From positions 62,001 through 126,000 of the forward strand of contig NZ_BCXG01000009.1 in the NCBI RefSeq assembly GCF_001894985.1: a DNA stretch of 64,000 bases, read 5' to 3'. Shown piece by piece: positions 14,058 to 22,397 of the stretch (positions are counted from its first letter, which is position 1; each line of letters begins with the position of its first letter). The DNA comes from Rhodococcus tukisamuensis NBRC 100609. Lineage in GTDB: Bacteria; Actinomycetota; Actinomycetes; Mycobacteriales; Mycobacteriaceae. A program made the translations under genes and the position numbers. The notes below the pieces were generated by a model that saw only the letters and a program-made list of their open reading frames with translations, had not been told where the DNA came from and ran no database searches.

Positions 14058-14659
14058 GCCTCTCGGCACGTTTGCAGGAAATGGGCCGGCCGCTGCTGGC
14101 CGCGCAGCTCGAGCACCCCACGGTGGCCGGCATCGGTGCGGGCGACCTCGACCCGGCGGTCTTCCGCGGCTGGCTCGAACAGGACTACCTGTACCTGCTG
14201 GACTACACCCGGGTGTTCGCGCGGCTGGCCTGGCAGGCCCCGGACGGGCATCTCGGTGACCTGGTGGACCTGGCCCACGCCACCTACCGCGAGGAACTCG
14301 ACCTGCACCGCACCCTGTCCGAACCCTTTGGCGCGCAGTTCGACTCGGCCGTCAAGAGCCCGCAGTGCGAGGCGTACACCGGCTTCCTGCTCGACGCGGC
14401 GGCCGACTACGGCCGGGGCCTGGCCGCGCTGCTGCCGTGCACGTGGGGCTACTCCCAGCTCGGCAAGGCGCTCGCGGCCGACCCGCCGGCCGACCCGCGA
14501 TACCGGCGCTGGGTGGACACCTACGCCGATCCCGGCTTCGCCGCGCTGGCGGACCGGTGCGCCGCGATGCTCGACGAGGCGGCCCCGGATGAGGCCGTCG
14601 CTGAGGAGGCCTTCATGACGGCGATGCGGCACGAGCTGGACTTCTGGGACGCCCGGTGA
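14054..14659 (+). CDS. tenA: TenA (thiaminase II), cysteine-type aminopyrimidine aminohydrolase
   Basis: The 201-residue helical TenA protein carries the catalytic cysteine in 'LAALLPCTWGYSQLGKAL' (Cys129) and acidic residues in 'LEQDYLYLLDYTRVF' and 'MRHELDFWD'. TenA-C enzymes hydrolyse aminomethyl- or aminopyrimidine breakdown products of thiamine to HMP. The GTG start overlaps the cytX stop (GTGA), and its own stop overlaps the next tenA (GTGA). All three should be co-translated under TPP-riboswitch control. Confidence 0.9.
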   Translation: MSLSARLQEMGRPLLAAQLEHPTVAGIGAGDLDPAVFRGWLEQDYLYLLDYTRVFARLAWQAPDGHLGDLVDLAHATYREELDLHRTLSEPFGAQFDSAVKSPQCEAYTGFLLDAAADYGRGLAALLPCTWGYSQLGKALAADPPADPRYRRWVDTYADPGFAALADRCAAMLDEAAPDEAVAEEAFMTAMRHELDFWDAR

Positions 14660-15267
14660 CCCGAGCCGAGGCGCTGCTCGCCGAGCAGGCCGCGGTGTGG
14701 CCGGCGCTGGCCGAGCACCCGTTCGTGCTGGCCACCGCCGACGGCACGCTGCCGGAGGCCGCCTTCGACCGGTGGCTGCTCGAGGACCACGCCTTCGTCG
14801 TGGAGTTCCGCCGATTCCTGGCCGGTGTGCTCACCCTCGCGCCGGACGAGGCCTCCCGCGACGTGCTGGCCGGCGGCATCGCCGCGCTGACCCCCGAGCT
14901 GACGCTGTTCCGGGAGGAACTGGCCCGGCGCGGCCTGGACCCGGCCGCGCACACCCCGAGCCTGGGGTGCGCGTCGTACACCGGGTTCATGCTGGCGAGC
15001 CTGCACGACGGCTACGAGGTGGCCTCGGCGGTGCTGTACGGGGTGGAGAAGGCGTACCTCGACGCGTGGACCACGGTGCGCGAGCGGGCCGCTGCGGCGG
15101 GCTCGCGGTACCGCGAGTTCATCGACAACTGGGCCGCGGAACCGTTCGCCGCGTACGTCGCCGACCTCGGCACGCTGCTCGGCGGCGACCACCCGACCGA
15201 GGCGCAGCGCGTCGCGTTCGGCCGCGTCGCCGCCTTCGAGGTGCAGTTCTGGGACGCACTGGTCTGA
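14656..15267 (+). CDS. TenA-family paralogue lacking the active-site cysteine (TenA_E type)
   Basis: The 203-residue TenA fold protein has 'LLEDHAFVVEFRRFLAGVL', 'SLGCASYTGFMLAS' and 'FEVQFWDALV', aligning with its neighbour. Where TenA-C proteins have the PC(T/Y)W cysteine, it reads 'AVLYGVEKAYLDAW' with a Glu at 131 and no Cys. This matches the TenA_E class, reported in plants to hydrolyse N-formyl-amino-HMP and amino-HMP. Tandem placement suggests that it performs a step complementary to TenA-C in pyrimidine salvage. The exact substrate is inferred. Confidence 0.85.
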   Translation: MTRAEALLAEQAAVWPALAEHPFVLATADGTLPEAAFDRWLLEDHAFVVEFRRFLAGVLTLAPDEASRDVLAGGIAALTPELTLFREELARRGLDPAAHTPSLGCASYTGFMLASLHDGYEVASAVLYGVEKAYLDAWTTVRERAAAAGSRYREFIDNWAAEPFAAYVADLGTLLGGDHPTEAQRVAFGRVAAFEVQFWDALV

Positions 15268-15341
15268 GCGAAGACCGGTGCGGCGACACGCGTACCGGTC
15301 CTGCTGCAACCGCGTCGAGCATGTGCGAGAGGATGGGCGTC

Positions 15342-16163
15342 GTGTCCGAACCTGATCCCGATCTGCTGATCGACTTCGAAGACGTTCTGATCCGTCGCGG
15401 CGGTGTCACCCTGGTGGGGCCCGTCAGCTGGCAGGTGGAGCTGGACGAGCGCTGGGTCGTCCTCGGCCCCAACGGCGCCGGCAAGACTTCCCTGCTGCGG
15501 ATCGCGGCTGCCGAGGTGCATCCCACCGCCGGTCGCGCCCACCTGCTCGGGGAGGTGCTCGGCAAGGTGGACGTGAGCGAGTTGCGCCCGCGGATCGGGC
15601 TGTCCTCGTCCGCGCTGGCGCACCGGGTGCCCGCCGACGAGACGGTGCTCGACCTGGTGGTCTCCGCGGGGTACGCGGTGCTCGGCCGCTGGCGTGAGCA
15701 GTACGAGGAGATGGACACCACCCGCGCGGTGGAGATGCTCGAGAGCCTCGGCGCCGAGCACCTCGCCGAGCGCACCTACGGCACCCTCTCCGAGGGCGAA
15801 CGCAAGCGGGTGCTGATCGCGCGCGCCCTGATGACCGACCCGGAACTGCTGCTGCTCGACGAGCCGGCCGCGGGCCTGGACCTCGGTGGCCGTGAGGAAC
15901 TCGTGGCCAGGCTGTCCGTCCTCGCGGCCGACCCGGACGCCCCCGCGACCGTGCTGATCACCCACCACGTCGAGGAGATCCCGCCCGGATTCACGCACGC
16001 GCTGCTGCTCAACGAGGGGCAGGTCGTCGCGCAGGGGCTGATCGACGACGTGATCACCGCGGAGAACCTGACCAGCGCGTTCAGCCAGTCGATCGTCCTG
16101 GAGAAGGTCGACGGCCGCTTCTTCGCGCGGCGCAGCAGGGTGCCCGGTCAGCACCGTCGCTGA
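15342..16163 (+). CDS. ABC transporter ATP-binding protein
   Basis: The 273-residue ATPase has Walker A 'GPNGAGKTS', signature 'LSEGERKRVLIARAL', Walker B 'LLLLDEPAAGLDL' and switch 'ITHHVEEIP'. No membrane partner is adjacent. The ModF/YheS-like single-domain architecture resembles the product of M. tuberculosis Rv3041c, which also sits near serB2. Starts at ATG 15321, ATG 15333 or GTG 15342 are possible. I use 15342, with GAGAGG about 9 nt upstream, because the conserved sequence begins shortly after. The transported substrate is unknown. Confidence 0.88.
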   Translation: MSEPDPDLLIDFEDVLIRRGGVTLVGPVSWQVELDERWVVLGPNGAGKTSLLRIAAAEVHPTAGRAHLLGEVLGKVDVSELRPRIGLSSSALAHRVPADETVLDLVVSAGYAVLGRWREQYEEMDTTRAVEMLESLGAEHLAERTYGTLSEGERKRVLIARALMTDPELLLLDEPAAGLDLGGREELVARLSVLAADPDAPATVLITHHVEEIPPGFTHALLLNEGQVVAQGLIDDVITAENLTSAFSQSIVLEKVDGRFFARRSRVPGQHRR

Positions 16164-16181
16164 CCGCATGACGGCCGCGAT

Positions 16182-16202
16182 TCCGGGCGAATCACGCCCG
16201 GG
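16182..16202 (+). terminator. Short GC hairpin after the ABC gene
   Basis: TCCGGGCG at 16182-16189 pairs with CGCCCGGA at 16195-16202 across a 5-nt loop. It lies 19 nt past the ABC stop and ends just before the ribosome site of the next gene. It has no T tract, so it is a weak terminator candidate. Confidence 0.45.
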
Positions 16203-16219
16203 AGGCCAGGAGGCTCCAG

Positions 16220-16816
16220 ATGGGTAAAGTGTTCATCGTCCCCTCGCGTACGGACAGGTGGGCGAAGCGACTCGCGACAAAGCTCGAGTCCACCTTCGGT
16301 CCGACAGTGGTGTGTGATCCGGCGGCTGCTTTCGCGACACCGTCGACCGCAATCATTCTCCTCGGGCACGGTGGCTACGCCGAGGACGGCCAGTGGTCGA
16401 TGGGTGGGGCGAAGCGGCCGACGCTGAACTGGCGTGACGTTCCGGCGGATATTCCGACGTCTTTGATGCTGTTCGGGACGTGCAACAGTCGGGAAGCCGC
16501 ACACGACGCACACCACAATCGAATGACTGCGCCTGCAACGATGACGATCCACCCACAGTTCGAGTGGGGCGCCGGACAACCCGAGGCCGTGTACGCCGAG
16601 CCGATCGAGGCGCTCGCCACGCAGGTTGCCAACCATGCAGCGTCATGGACGACTGCACCGGACGAGCTGGATCTCGCCGACATGTGGCGTGAGATCGACG
16701 AGACAGCGCGCTTCGACGGCTGGGTGCTCGACACCGGATTCGAGACCTTACCGATCGTCTACGCCGACCCGCAGCGCCGACGTCAACGGGCAGCCGAGGC
16801 CCGCTCACACGAGTGA
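16220..16816 (+). CDS. Orphan protein with caspase/CHAT-like His-Cys signature
   Basis: The 198-residue protein is not from a family I recognise. Two hydrophobic strands each end in a candidate catalytic residue: 'AIILLGHGGYAEDG' (His50) and 'SLMLFGTCNSREAA' (Cys88). That is the layout of caspase-fold (clan CD) peptidases, a 'hhhhGHG...hhhhxxC' dyad about 40 residues apart. It lacks a signal peptide and membrane segments; the C terminus is Arg-rich. AGGAGG lies 6 nt before the ATG. Codon use is less GC-biased than in the neighbours, which suggests acquisition. No adjacent effector or regulator partner is seen. An inactive or non-proteolytic relative remains possible. Confidence 0.7.
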   Translation: MGKVFIVPSRTDRWAKRLATKLESTFGPTVVCDPAAAFATPSTAIILLGHGGYAEDGQWSMGGAKRPTLNWRDVPADIPTSLMLFGTCNSREAAHDAHHNRMTAPATMTIHPQFEWGAGQPEAVYAEPIEALATQVANHAASWTTAPDELDLADMWREIDETARFDGWVLDTGFETLPIVYADPQRRRQRAAEARSHE

Positions 16817-16862
16817 CGGCAACGTTGCGACGGTCGGACGCACGTGGACGGAGGGCACGTTG

Positions 16863-16868
16863 TAGCGT
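16863..16868 (+). promoter_or_regulatory. -10 element for leaderless NUDIX gene
   Basis: TAGCGT is followed by 7 nt and the ATG at 16876. No Shine-Dalgarno sequence lies between, so a leaderless transcript is inferred. Confidence 0.55.
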
Positions 16869-16875
16869 CCGACAC

Positions 16876-17685
16876 ATGGCTGCAATCGACGATCTGCCCG
16901 AAGTCCCGACGAAGGACGCCTCCACCGTGATCCTGGTGCGGGACTCCGCATCCGGGCCGGAGGTGTTCCTCCTGCGCCGTGTGATCGGCATGGCCTTCGC
17001 CGGCGGCATGACCGTGTTCCCGGGCGGCGGTGTGGACCCGCAGGACGCCGACGCGGACGTCGCGTGGAGCGGGCCGCCGGTGTCCTGGTGGGCGGAGCGG
17101 TTCGGCGTGGACGAGGGCCGGGCGAAGGCCCTGGTCTGCGCCGCGGTCCGGGAGACCTTCGAGGAGTGCGGTGTGCTGCTCGCCGGTCCGACCGCGGACA
17201 CCGTCGTCGCGGACACCTCGGGCTACGCGGACGCCCGCAGGCGGTTGGAGGCGCGTGAGCTCTCCTTCAGCGAGTTCCTGGCCCGCGAGAACCTGGTGCT
17301 GCGCGCGGATCTGCTTCGGCCCTGGTCGAATTGGATCACCCCGGTGGGGGAGACCCGCCGTTACGACACCCGTTTCTTCGTGGCCGCGGCGCCCGCCGGG
17401 CAGGTCGCGGACGGCGAGACCTCCGAGGCCGAGGAGGTGTCGTGGCAGACGCCGGCCGAGGCCATCGCGGACTGGTCGAAGGGCCACACCATGCTGCTGC
17501 CCCCGACCTGGTCGCAGCTCTGCTCGATCGCCGAGTTCGACACCGTGGCCGGGGTACTGGCCGCCGAGCCCGAGATCCCGGTGATCCTGCCCAAGCTGTA
17601 CGAAGAGGACGGTGAACTGCGGGTTCGCTTCCCCAACCAGGAGCCCTACTACGCCGCCGGGGCGCACCCGTGGGGCAAACGGTAG
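16876..17685 (+). CDS. NUDIX hydrolase-fold protein
   Basis: The 269-residue protein has an N-terminal strand region ('ASTVILVRDSASGPEVFLLRR', 'FAGGMTVFPGGGVDPQD') and the NUDIX helix 'AAVRETFEECGVLLAG', followed by a long C-terminal part ('WSNWITPVGETRRYDTRFFV'). This extended architecture matches NUDT19/RppH-like hydrolases and the product of M. tuberculosis Rv3040c; CoA-ester or nucleotide substrates are both possible. ATG 16876 is preferred because a -10 hexamer lies 7 nt upstream and the upstream extension is Arg-rich and unconserved. Next to an enoyl-CoA hydratase, which fits CoA metabolism. Confidence 0.85.
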   Translation: MAAIDDLPEVPTKDASTVILVRDSASGPEVFLLRRVIGMAFAGGMTVFPGGGVDPQDADADVAWSGPPVSWWAERFGVDEGRAKALVCAAVRETFEECGVLLAGPTADTVVADTSGYADARRRLEARELSFSEFLARENLVLRADLLRPWSNWITPVGETRRYDTRFFVAAAPAGQVADGETSEAEEVSWQTPAEAIADWSKGHTMLLPPTWSQLCSIAEFDTVAGVLAAEPEIPVILPKLYEEDGELRVRFPNQEPYYAAGAHPWGKR

Positions 17686-17688
17686 CCT
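17683..17688 (+). promoter_or_regulatory. -10 element overlapping the upstream stop codon
   Basis: TAGCCT lies 7 nt before the enoyl-CoA hydratase ATG at 17696. Its TAG is the NUDIX gene's stop codon. A leaderless mRNA for the hydratase is inferred. Confidence 0.5.
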
Positions 17689-17695
17689 TCGCGGC

Positions 17696-18475
17696 ATGGC
17701 TGAGTTTGTGACTCTCGAGGTTTCTGACGGCATCGGCACCATCCGGCTGGCCCGTCCACCGATGAACGCGTTGAACCGTCAGTTGCAGGAGGAGCTCCGG
17801 GCCGCGGCCCGCGAGGCCACCGTCAACTCGGAGGTCAAGGCCGTCATCGTCTACGGCGGCGAGAAGGTCTTCGCGGCGGGTGCCGACATCAAGGAGATGG
17901 CGGAGATGTCCTTCGCCGAGATGGCGCCGATCGCAGGCGAACTGCAGTCGGCGCTCGGCTCGATCGCGGAGATCCCCAAGCCCACCGTCGCGGCGATCAC
18001 CGGCTACGCGCTCGGTGGCGGACTCGAGATCGTCCTCGGCGCGGACCGGCGTATCGCCGGCGACAACGCGAAGCTCGGCGTTCCGGAGGTGCTGCTCGGT
18101 GTGATCCCCGGCGGCGGTGGCACGCAGCGGCTGGCGCGCCTGATCGGCCCGAGCAAGGCCAAGGACATGGTGTTCACGGGCCGCTTCGTCGGCGCCGAGG
18201 AGGCCCTCGCGATCGGCCTGATCGACGAGATGGTCGCCCCCGACGAGGTGTACAACGCGGCCCGCGCCTGGGCGTCGAAGTTCGTCGGCGGTGCCAGCCG
18301 TGCACTGGCCGCCGCGAAGGCGTCCATCGACCAGGGTCTGGACACGGACCTGAACACGGGCCTGAAGATCGAGGCGCAGCAGTTCGCAGCCCTTTTCGCG
18401 ACCCAGGACCGGACCATCGGCATGGCTTCCTTTGTGGAGAACGGCCCGGGCAAGGCCCAGTTCACGGGGGAGTAG
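17696..18475 (+). CDS. Enoyl-CoA hydratase/isomerase family protein
   Basis: The 259-residue crotonase has the oxyanion-hole motif 'VFAAGADIKEMAEM' and 'GYALGGGLEIVLGADRRIAGDNAKLGVPEVLLGVIPGGGG'. It retains both catalytic glutamates known from rat hydratase, in GGGLE and PEVLLG. It should hydrate trans-2-enoyl-CoA in beta-oxidation. Position corresponds to echA17 in M. tuberculosis. The ATG is set by the leaderless -10; extra residues upstream would run back into the NUDIX gene. Confidence 0.92.
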   Translation: MAEFVTLEVSDGIGTIRLARPPMNALNRQLQEELRAAAREATVNSEVKAVIVYGGEKVFAAGADIKEMAEMSFAEMAPIAGELQSALGSIAEIPKPTVAAITGYALGGGLEIVLGADRRIAGDNAKLGVPEVLLGVIPGGGGTQRLARLIGPSKAKDMVFTGRFVGAEEALAIGLIDEMVAPDEVYNAARAWASKFVGGASRALAAAKASIDQGLDTDLNTGLKIEAQQFAALFATQDRTIGMASFVENGPGKAQFTGE

Positions 18476-18504
18476 TAGCGCATTCCGGCGCGAAAAACTA
18501 GAAC

Positions 18505-18532
18505 TTGTTCATCTCTTACCAGCGAGTAGGAT
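18505..18532 (+). promoter_or_regulatory. Promoter of leaderless methyltransferase gene
   Basis: TTGTTC (18505-18510), 16 nt, TAGGAT (18527-18532), then 6 nt to the ATG at 18539. The local region is AT-richer than its surroundings. Confidence 0.65.
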
Positions 18533-18538
18533 CGCCCC

Positions 18539-19555
18539 ATGACTGCAAGCCCCACTGACGACACATCCGTCGCCGCGACCGCCCCCGGAGATGTGGTGGA
18601 CCCCGCGCCGCGTCCGCACGCCACCGCCGAAGAGGTCGAGGCGGCTCGCAAGGACACGAAGCTCGCCCAGGTGCTGTACCACGACTGGGAAGCGGAGACC
18701 TACGACGACAAGTGGTCGATCTCGTACGACGAGCGCTGCATCGACTACGCCAAGGGCCGGTTCGACGCCGTCGCCGGGGACCTGCCGCTGCCGTACGAGC
18801 GGGCGCTCGAACTGGGCTGCGGCACAGGCTTCTTCCTGCTCAACCTGATGCAGGGCGGGGTCGCCAAGACCGGCTCCGTCACCGACCTCTCGCCCGGCAT
18901 GGTCAAGGTCGCGCTGCGCAACGCCGAGCACCTCGGCCTGGAGGTCGACGGTCGCGTCGCCGACGCCGAGCGGATCCCCTACGACGACAACACCTTCGAC
19001 CTCGTCGTCGGACACGCCGTGCTGCACCACATCCCGGACGTCGAGCAGTCGCTGCGCGAGGTGCTGCGGGTGCTCAAGCCGGGAGGCCGTTTCGTCTTCG
19101 CCGGCGAGCCCTCCACGGTCGGCAACTTCTACGCCCGCTGGCTCGGCCGCGCCACCTGGGAGGCCACCACCACGGTCACCAAGCTGCCGTTCCTGGCCGA
19201 CTGGCGTCGTCCGCAGGAAGAGCTCGACGAGTCCTCCCGCGCCGCGGCGCTCGAGGCCGTCGTCGACATCCACACCTTCGACCCCACCGACCTCGAGAAC
19301 ATGGCGAAGTCGGCCGGCGGTACCGAGGTGCGGGCCATCACCGAGGAGTTCGCCGCGGCGCTGCTCGGCTGGCCGGTCCGGACCTTCGAGGCGGCGGTTC
19401 CGCCGGAGAAGCTCGGCTGGGGCTGGGCCAAGTTCGCGTTCGGCGGGTTCAAGACGCTGAGCTGGGTCGACGAGAAGGTGCTCAAGCACATCGTCCCGCG
19501 CAACTTCTTCTACAACGTGATGATCACCGGCGTGAAGCCGGAAGCGAAGAAGTAG
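18539..19555 (+). CDS. Class I SAM-dependent methyltransferase
   Basis: The 338-residue protein has motif I 'ALELGCGTGFFLLNLMQ', motif II 'GSVTDLSPGMVKVA', motif IV 'TFDLVVGHAVLHHIPD' and post-motif 'VLKPGGRFVFAGEPS', i.e. a UbiE-like methyltransferase fold. The C-terminal 130 residues ('LGWGWAKFAFGGFKTLSWVDEK') are an extra domain shared, as I recall, with M. tuberculosis Rv3038c. Target unknown. A leaderless promoter directly precedes the ATG, and the next methyltransferase gene starts 15 nt after the stop. Confidence 0.88.
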   Translation: MTASPTDDTSVAATAPGDVVDPAPRPHATAEEVEAARKDTKLAQVLYHDWEAETYDDKWSISYDERCIDYAKGRFDAVAGDLPLPYERALELGCGTGFFLLNLMQGGVAKTGSVTDLSPGMVKVALRNAEHLGLEVDGRVADAERIPYDDNTFDLVVGHAVLHHIPDVEQSLREVLRVLKPGGRFVFAGEPSTVGNFYARWLGRATWEATTTVTKLPFLADWRRPQEELDESSRAAALEAVVDIHTFDPTDLENMAKSAGGTEVRAITEEFAAALLGWPVRTFEAAVPPEKLGWGWAKFAFGGFKTLSWVDEKVLKHIVPRNFFYNVMITGVKPEAKK

Positions 19556-19570
19556 GAGCGAAGATTCTCT

Positions 19571-20734
19571 GTGGGCTATGACTTCACCACGGAGGACGTC
19601 CGGTACCTGAGGTCATCCGACGGTGCCGCCGCCCTCGCGGAGGTCGATCAGCTCGAACTGTCCACGCGCACGCACCTGGCCGACATCGGCCGGGTGCGTA
19701 CGCGTTTCGGTGACCGATCCGGCGCGCTCGTGGAGACGGTGCTGCTGCGCCGGCGGGCGGTGGGCAAGCTCGACGAGCCCGCGCACTGGTTGCTGACCGA
19801 CGACGCCCTGCAGCAGGCGACCCCGACGGTGGTCGCCCGCCGTCGGGCCCGCCGCGTCGCGGGCCGGGCGGTGCACGACGTGACCTGTTCGGTCGGCGCC
19901 GAGTTGTCGGCGCTGGTGGGTGTCGCGAGCGACGTCCTCGGCAGCGACCTCGACCCGGTGCGCCTGGCGATGGCCGCGCGCAACGTGCCCGCCGCGACTG
20001 TGCTGCGGGCCGACGCCCTGGTCCCGGTCAGCCGTGACACCGTCGTGCTGGCGGACCCGGCGCGGCGGGCGGGCGGCAAGCGGCGGCACGACCCGTCCGC
20101 GCTGCAGCCGCCGCTGCCGGACCTGCTCGAGGCGTACCGCGGTCGAGACCTGTCGGTCAAGTGCGCGCCCGGCCTCGACTACGACGCCCTGGACTGGGAC
20201 GGCGAGGTGGAGGTCGTCTCGCTCGCCGGTGGGGTGCGCGAGGCCTGCCTGTGGTCGCCGGGCCTGGCGGAACCGGGGGTGCGACGCCGGGCCACCGTGC
20301 TGGCCGCCGACGGCACGGGCTGGGAGATAACCGACGCCGAACCGGACGACATTCCGGAGCGTGAGCCCGGGGAGTGGATCGTGGACCCGGACGGCGCGGT
20401 GGTGCGGGCCGGCCTTGTGCGGCACTACGGCGCCCGGCACGGGCTGTGGCAGCTCGACCCGCGGATCGCCTACCTGACGGGGGACGCGGTGCCCGCCGGC
20501 ATGCGCGGCTTCCGGATCATCGAACAGCTCAAGTACACGGAGAAGGCGCTGCGTCAGGAGCTGGCCCGGCTCGACTGCGGCGTGGTGGAGATCCTGGTGC
20601 GCGGTGTCGACGTGGACCCGGCGGTGTTGCGGCCCCGGCTCAAGCTGCGTGGCTCCGTGTCGCTGTCGGTGGTGCTGACCCGGATCGGCCGCACGCCGGT
20701 CGCCTTCGTCTGTGCGGCGGGCGCCCGCGACTGA
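19571..20734 (+). CDS. THUMP-like domain methyltransferase family protein
   Basis: The 387-residue protein has a SAM-binding segment 'VHDVTCSVGAELSALVGVASDVLGSDLDPVRLAMAARN', 'VVLADPARRAGGKRR' in place of the DPPR/NPPY motif, and a C-terminal region ('GFRIIEQLKYTEKALRQELARLDCG') typical of the THUMP-like domain. Relatives act on RNA, but activity here is not established; the position corresponds to Rv3037c, assigned to polymethylated-polysaccharide metabolism by context. GTG start 15 nt after the upstream gene. Confidence 0.8.
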   Translation: MGYDFTTEDVRYLRSSDGAAALAEVDQLELSTRTHLADIGRVRTRFGDRSGALVETVLLRRRAVGKLDEPAHWLLTDDALQQATPTVVARRRARRVAGRAVHDVTCSVGAELSALVGVASDVLGSDLDPVRLAMAARNVPAATVLRADALVPVSRDTVVLADPARRAGGKRRHDPSALQPPLPDLLEAYRGRDLSVKCAPGLDYDALDWDGEVEVVSLAGGVREACLWSPGLAEPGVRRRATVLAADGTGWEITDAEPDDIPEREPGEWIVDPDGAVVRAGLVRHYGARHGLWQLDPRIAYLTGDAVPAGMRGFRIIEQLKYTEKALRQELARLDCGVVEILVRGVDVDPAVLRPRLKLRGSVSLSVVLTRIGRTPVAFVCAAGARD

Positions 20735-20750
20735 GCGCCGCCCGGTCCCG

Positions 20751-20812
20751 CGCCGAGTGTGCACCCACCGGTGCGTCGCCCGAGAGCGCCCGGCGGCAGG
20801 TCACACTCGGCG
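20751..20812. terminator. Inverted repeat between convergent genes
   Basis: CGCCGAGTGTG at 20751-20761 is the exact reverse complement of 20802-20812, enclosing about 40 nt that are themselves GC-rich and foldable. It lies between the convergent methyltransferase and PQQ-lipoprotein genes, so a bidirectional terminator is plausible. Confidence 0.5.
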
Positions 20813-20817
20813 GGGCG

Positions 20818-22125
20818 TCAGCGTAGGACGAACAGTTCACCGATCACGGTGGTGGTGAGCACCTCGCCGTCGGGCCCGATCGCGGTGCCCGTCGTGGGAC
20901 CGCTGCCGCCGGGCAGGGTGTCCTGGTCGAGCGTCTCGCCGGTCCCGGTGTCGAAGGTCAGCAGCGCCGTGGGGGCCGACGCGTCGGGACCCTCCCGCAC
21001 CTCGGTGTAGCCGACGGCGCCGCCGGCCTGCGCGGACGCGCCGACCGGGGCGACGTCCTCACGTTCCCACGCCACCTCCGCGTGGTCGCCCTCGTCCCGC
21101 AGCGCCAACAGATGCCCGCCCTCGCCGGGAGCCGGGATGATCAGCCCGTCCGCCGACACCGACGGGGTGCCCGCAGCGGGGTAGCCGAGCGACTGGTTCC
21201 AGCGGACCTGCCCGGTGGCGGCGTCGAGCGCCCAGAGCGTGCCCTGGTTGTCCCCGGCGTAGACCGTCGTGCCGTCAGCGGAGAGGCTGGGGCTCGACGA
21301 GGTGCCGCCGTCGAGGACGTCCGCGGACCACAGTCCGGTGAGGGTGCCGTCGGCGTACCGCATCGCGACCACGGAGGCCCGGTCGTGGTCGGGCAGGCGC
21401 AGGGTGAGGTAGAAGTTGCCGCTGGCGAGGTCGATCGCGGGACCGGCCGGCACCGGGCACTCGGGGGCGCCGAAGGCGCACTGGTCCAGGCCGAGGTCGG
21501 CCGGCGGCAGCGGCAGGTTCTGCCCCTCGGCCGCGGTCGGTGCCGGGATCAGCTGGTGCGAGGGGACCACCTCGCGGCCGTTCTGCGGGTTCAGCACGGT
21601 CACCACGCCGAACTGGGTGACAAACAGGAGGTTGCCGTCGCCGGTGAACTGAGCCGACAGGGGGGTCCCGCTGACGATCGTGCGCCAGCGCAGCTGGCCG
21701 TTCTCGGTGAACGAGTTCATCGCGCCGTCCTCGCCGACGTACACGTTGGTGGCGGCGTCGACGACCGGGGTGGACGCGGCGACGGCGGGCGCGAGTCGGT
21801 TGCACCAGCGCTTGCGGCCGCTGTCCATCTCGAACGAGTAGAGGTTGCACCCGTTCTCGGCGTGGGTGGTGACGAAGATCTGCCCGCTCGCGGCGACGGT
21901 GGGGCCGCTGGTGGTCGGTGAGAGGAGCGGCCGCGACCACGCGAACGAGGGGGACTGGGGGCCGGTCACCGGCGAGGTGTTGCTGTTGCGGGCGTCGGCG
22001 TGCGCGCCGGGCCAACCGCCTGCGGCGAAGATGTCCTGGACCTGTGGCTCGCCTCCGCACGCGGCGAGGGTCAGCGCCGCGACCGCCGTCAGGGAGACCG
22101 TCGTCGAACGTAGGACACGCCGCAT
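20818..22125 (-). CDS. PQQ-like beta-propeller repeat lipoprotein
   Basis: The 435-residue exported lipoprotein has a signal peptide and lipobox 'VAALTLAACGG'. Repeated beta-propeller blades include 'TPVVDAATNVYVGEDGAMNSF', 'PSLSADGTTVYAGDNQGTLWALDAATGQVRW' and 'PSVSADGLIIPAPGEGGHLLAL'. BamB-like propellers of this type act as scaffolds or, more rarely, quinoprotein dehydrogenases; no dehydrogenase active-site residues are obvious. Position corresponds to Rv3035. It is transcribed divergently from the acyltransferase side of the locus. Confidence 0.85.
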   Translation of the reverse strand: MRRVLRSTTVSLTAVAALTLAACGGEPQVQDIFAAGGWPGAHADARNSNTSPVTGPQSPSFAWSRPLLSPTTSGPTVAASGQIFVTTHAENGCNLYSFEMDSGRKRWCNRLAPAVAASTPVVDAATNVYVGEDGAMNSFTENGQLRWRTIVSGTPLSAQFTGDGNLLFVTQFGVVTVLNPQNGREVVPSHQLIPAPTAAEGQNLPLPPADLGLDQCAFGAPECPVPAGPAIDLASGNFYLTLRLPDHDRASVVAMRYADGTLTGLWSADVLDGGTSSSPSLSADGTTVYAGDNQGTLWALDAATGQVRWNQSLGYPAAGTPSVSADGLIIPAPGEGGHLLALRDEGDHAEVAWEREDVAPVGASAQAGGAVGYTEVREGPDASAPTALLTFDTGTGETLDQDTLPGGSGPTTGTAIGPDGEVLTTTVIGELFVLR

Positions 22126-22397
22126 TTCTTCACTCCTCGTGTGGATTTCGCTCGTTGCAGACTATCGGTCCCACCGCTGCGGAGGAGACACCCGCCCCCC
22201 GAATTCGTGGACATTTCAATCAATTCGGAACCCCGGCATTTCGAATTGACCCGGCCCGAAGATTTCTCTCGACCCTGTAATTGATTCGTGATTGAATTAC
22301 TGCGAGCTTCGAGTTCCTGGTTCGTGTTCGTAGTTAGCCAGACAAACTTTCGGTCCCGATCGAATTTGTGTTCAATGGCTGAATGGAACGGGGTCGG
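22126..22397. other. AT-richer intergenic region
   Basis: About 270 bp between the lipoprotein gene and a small membrane protein stand out by low GC, with many AATT/GAATT/TTGATTC words. It probably holds divergent promoters. I see no gene or conserved RNA element. Confidence 0.45.
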
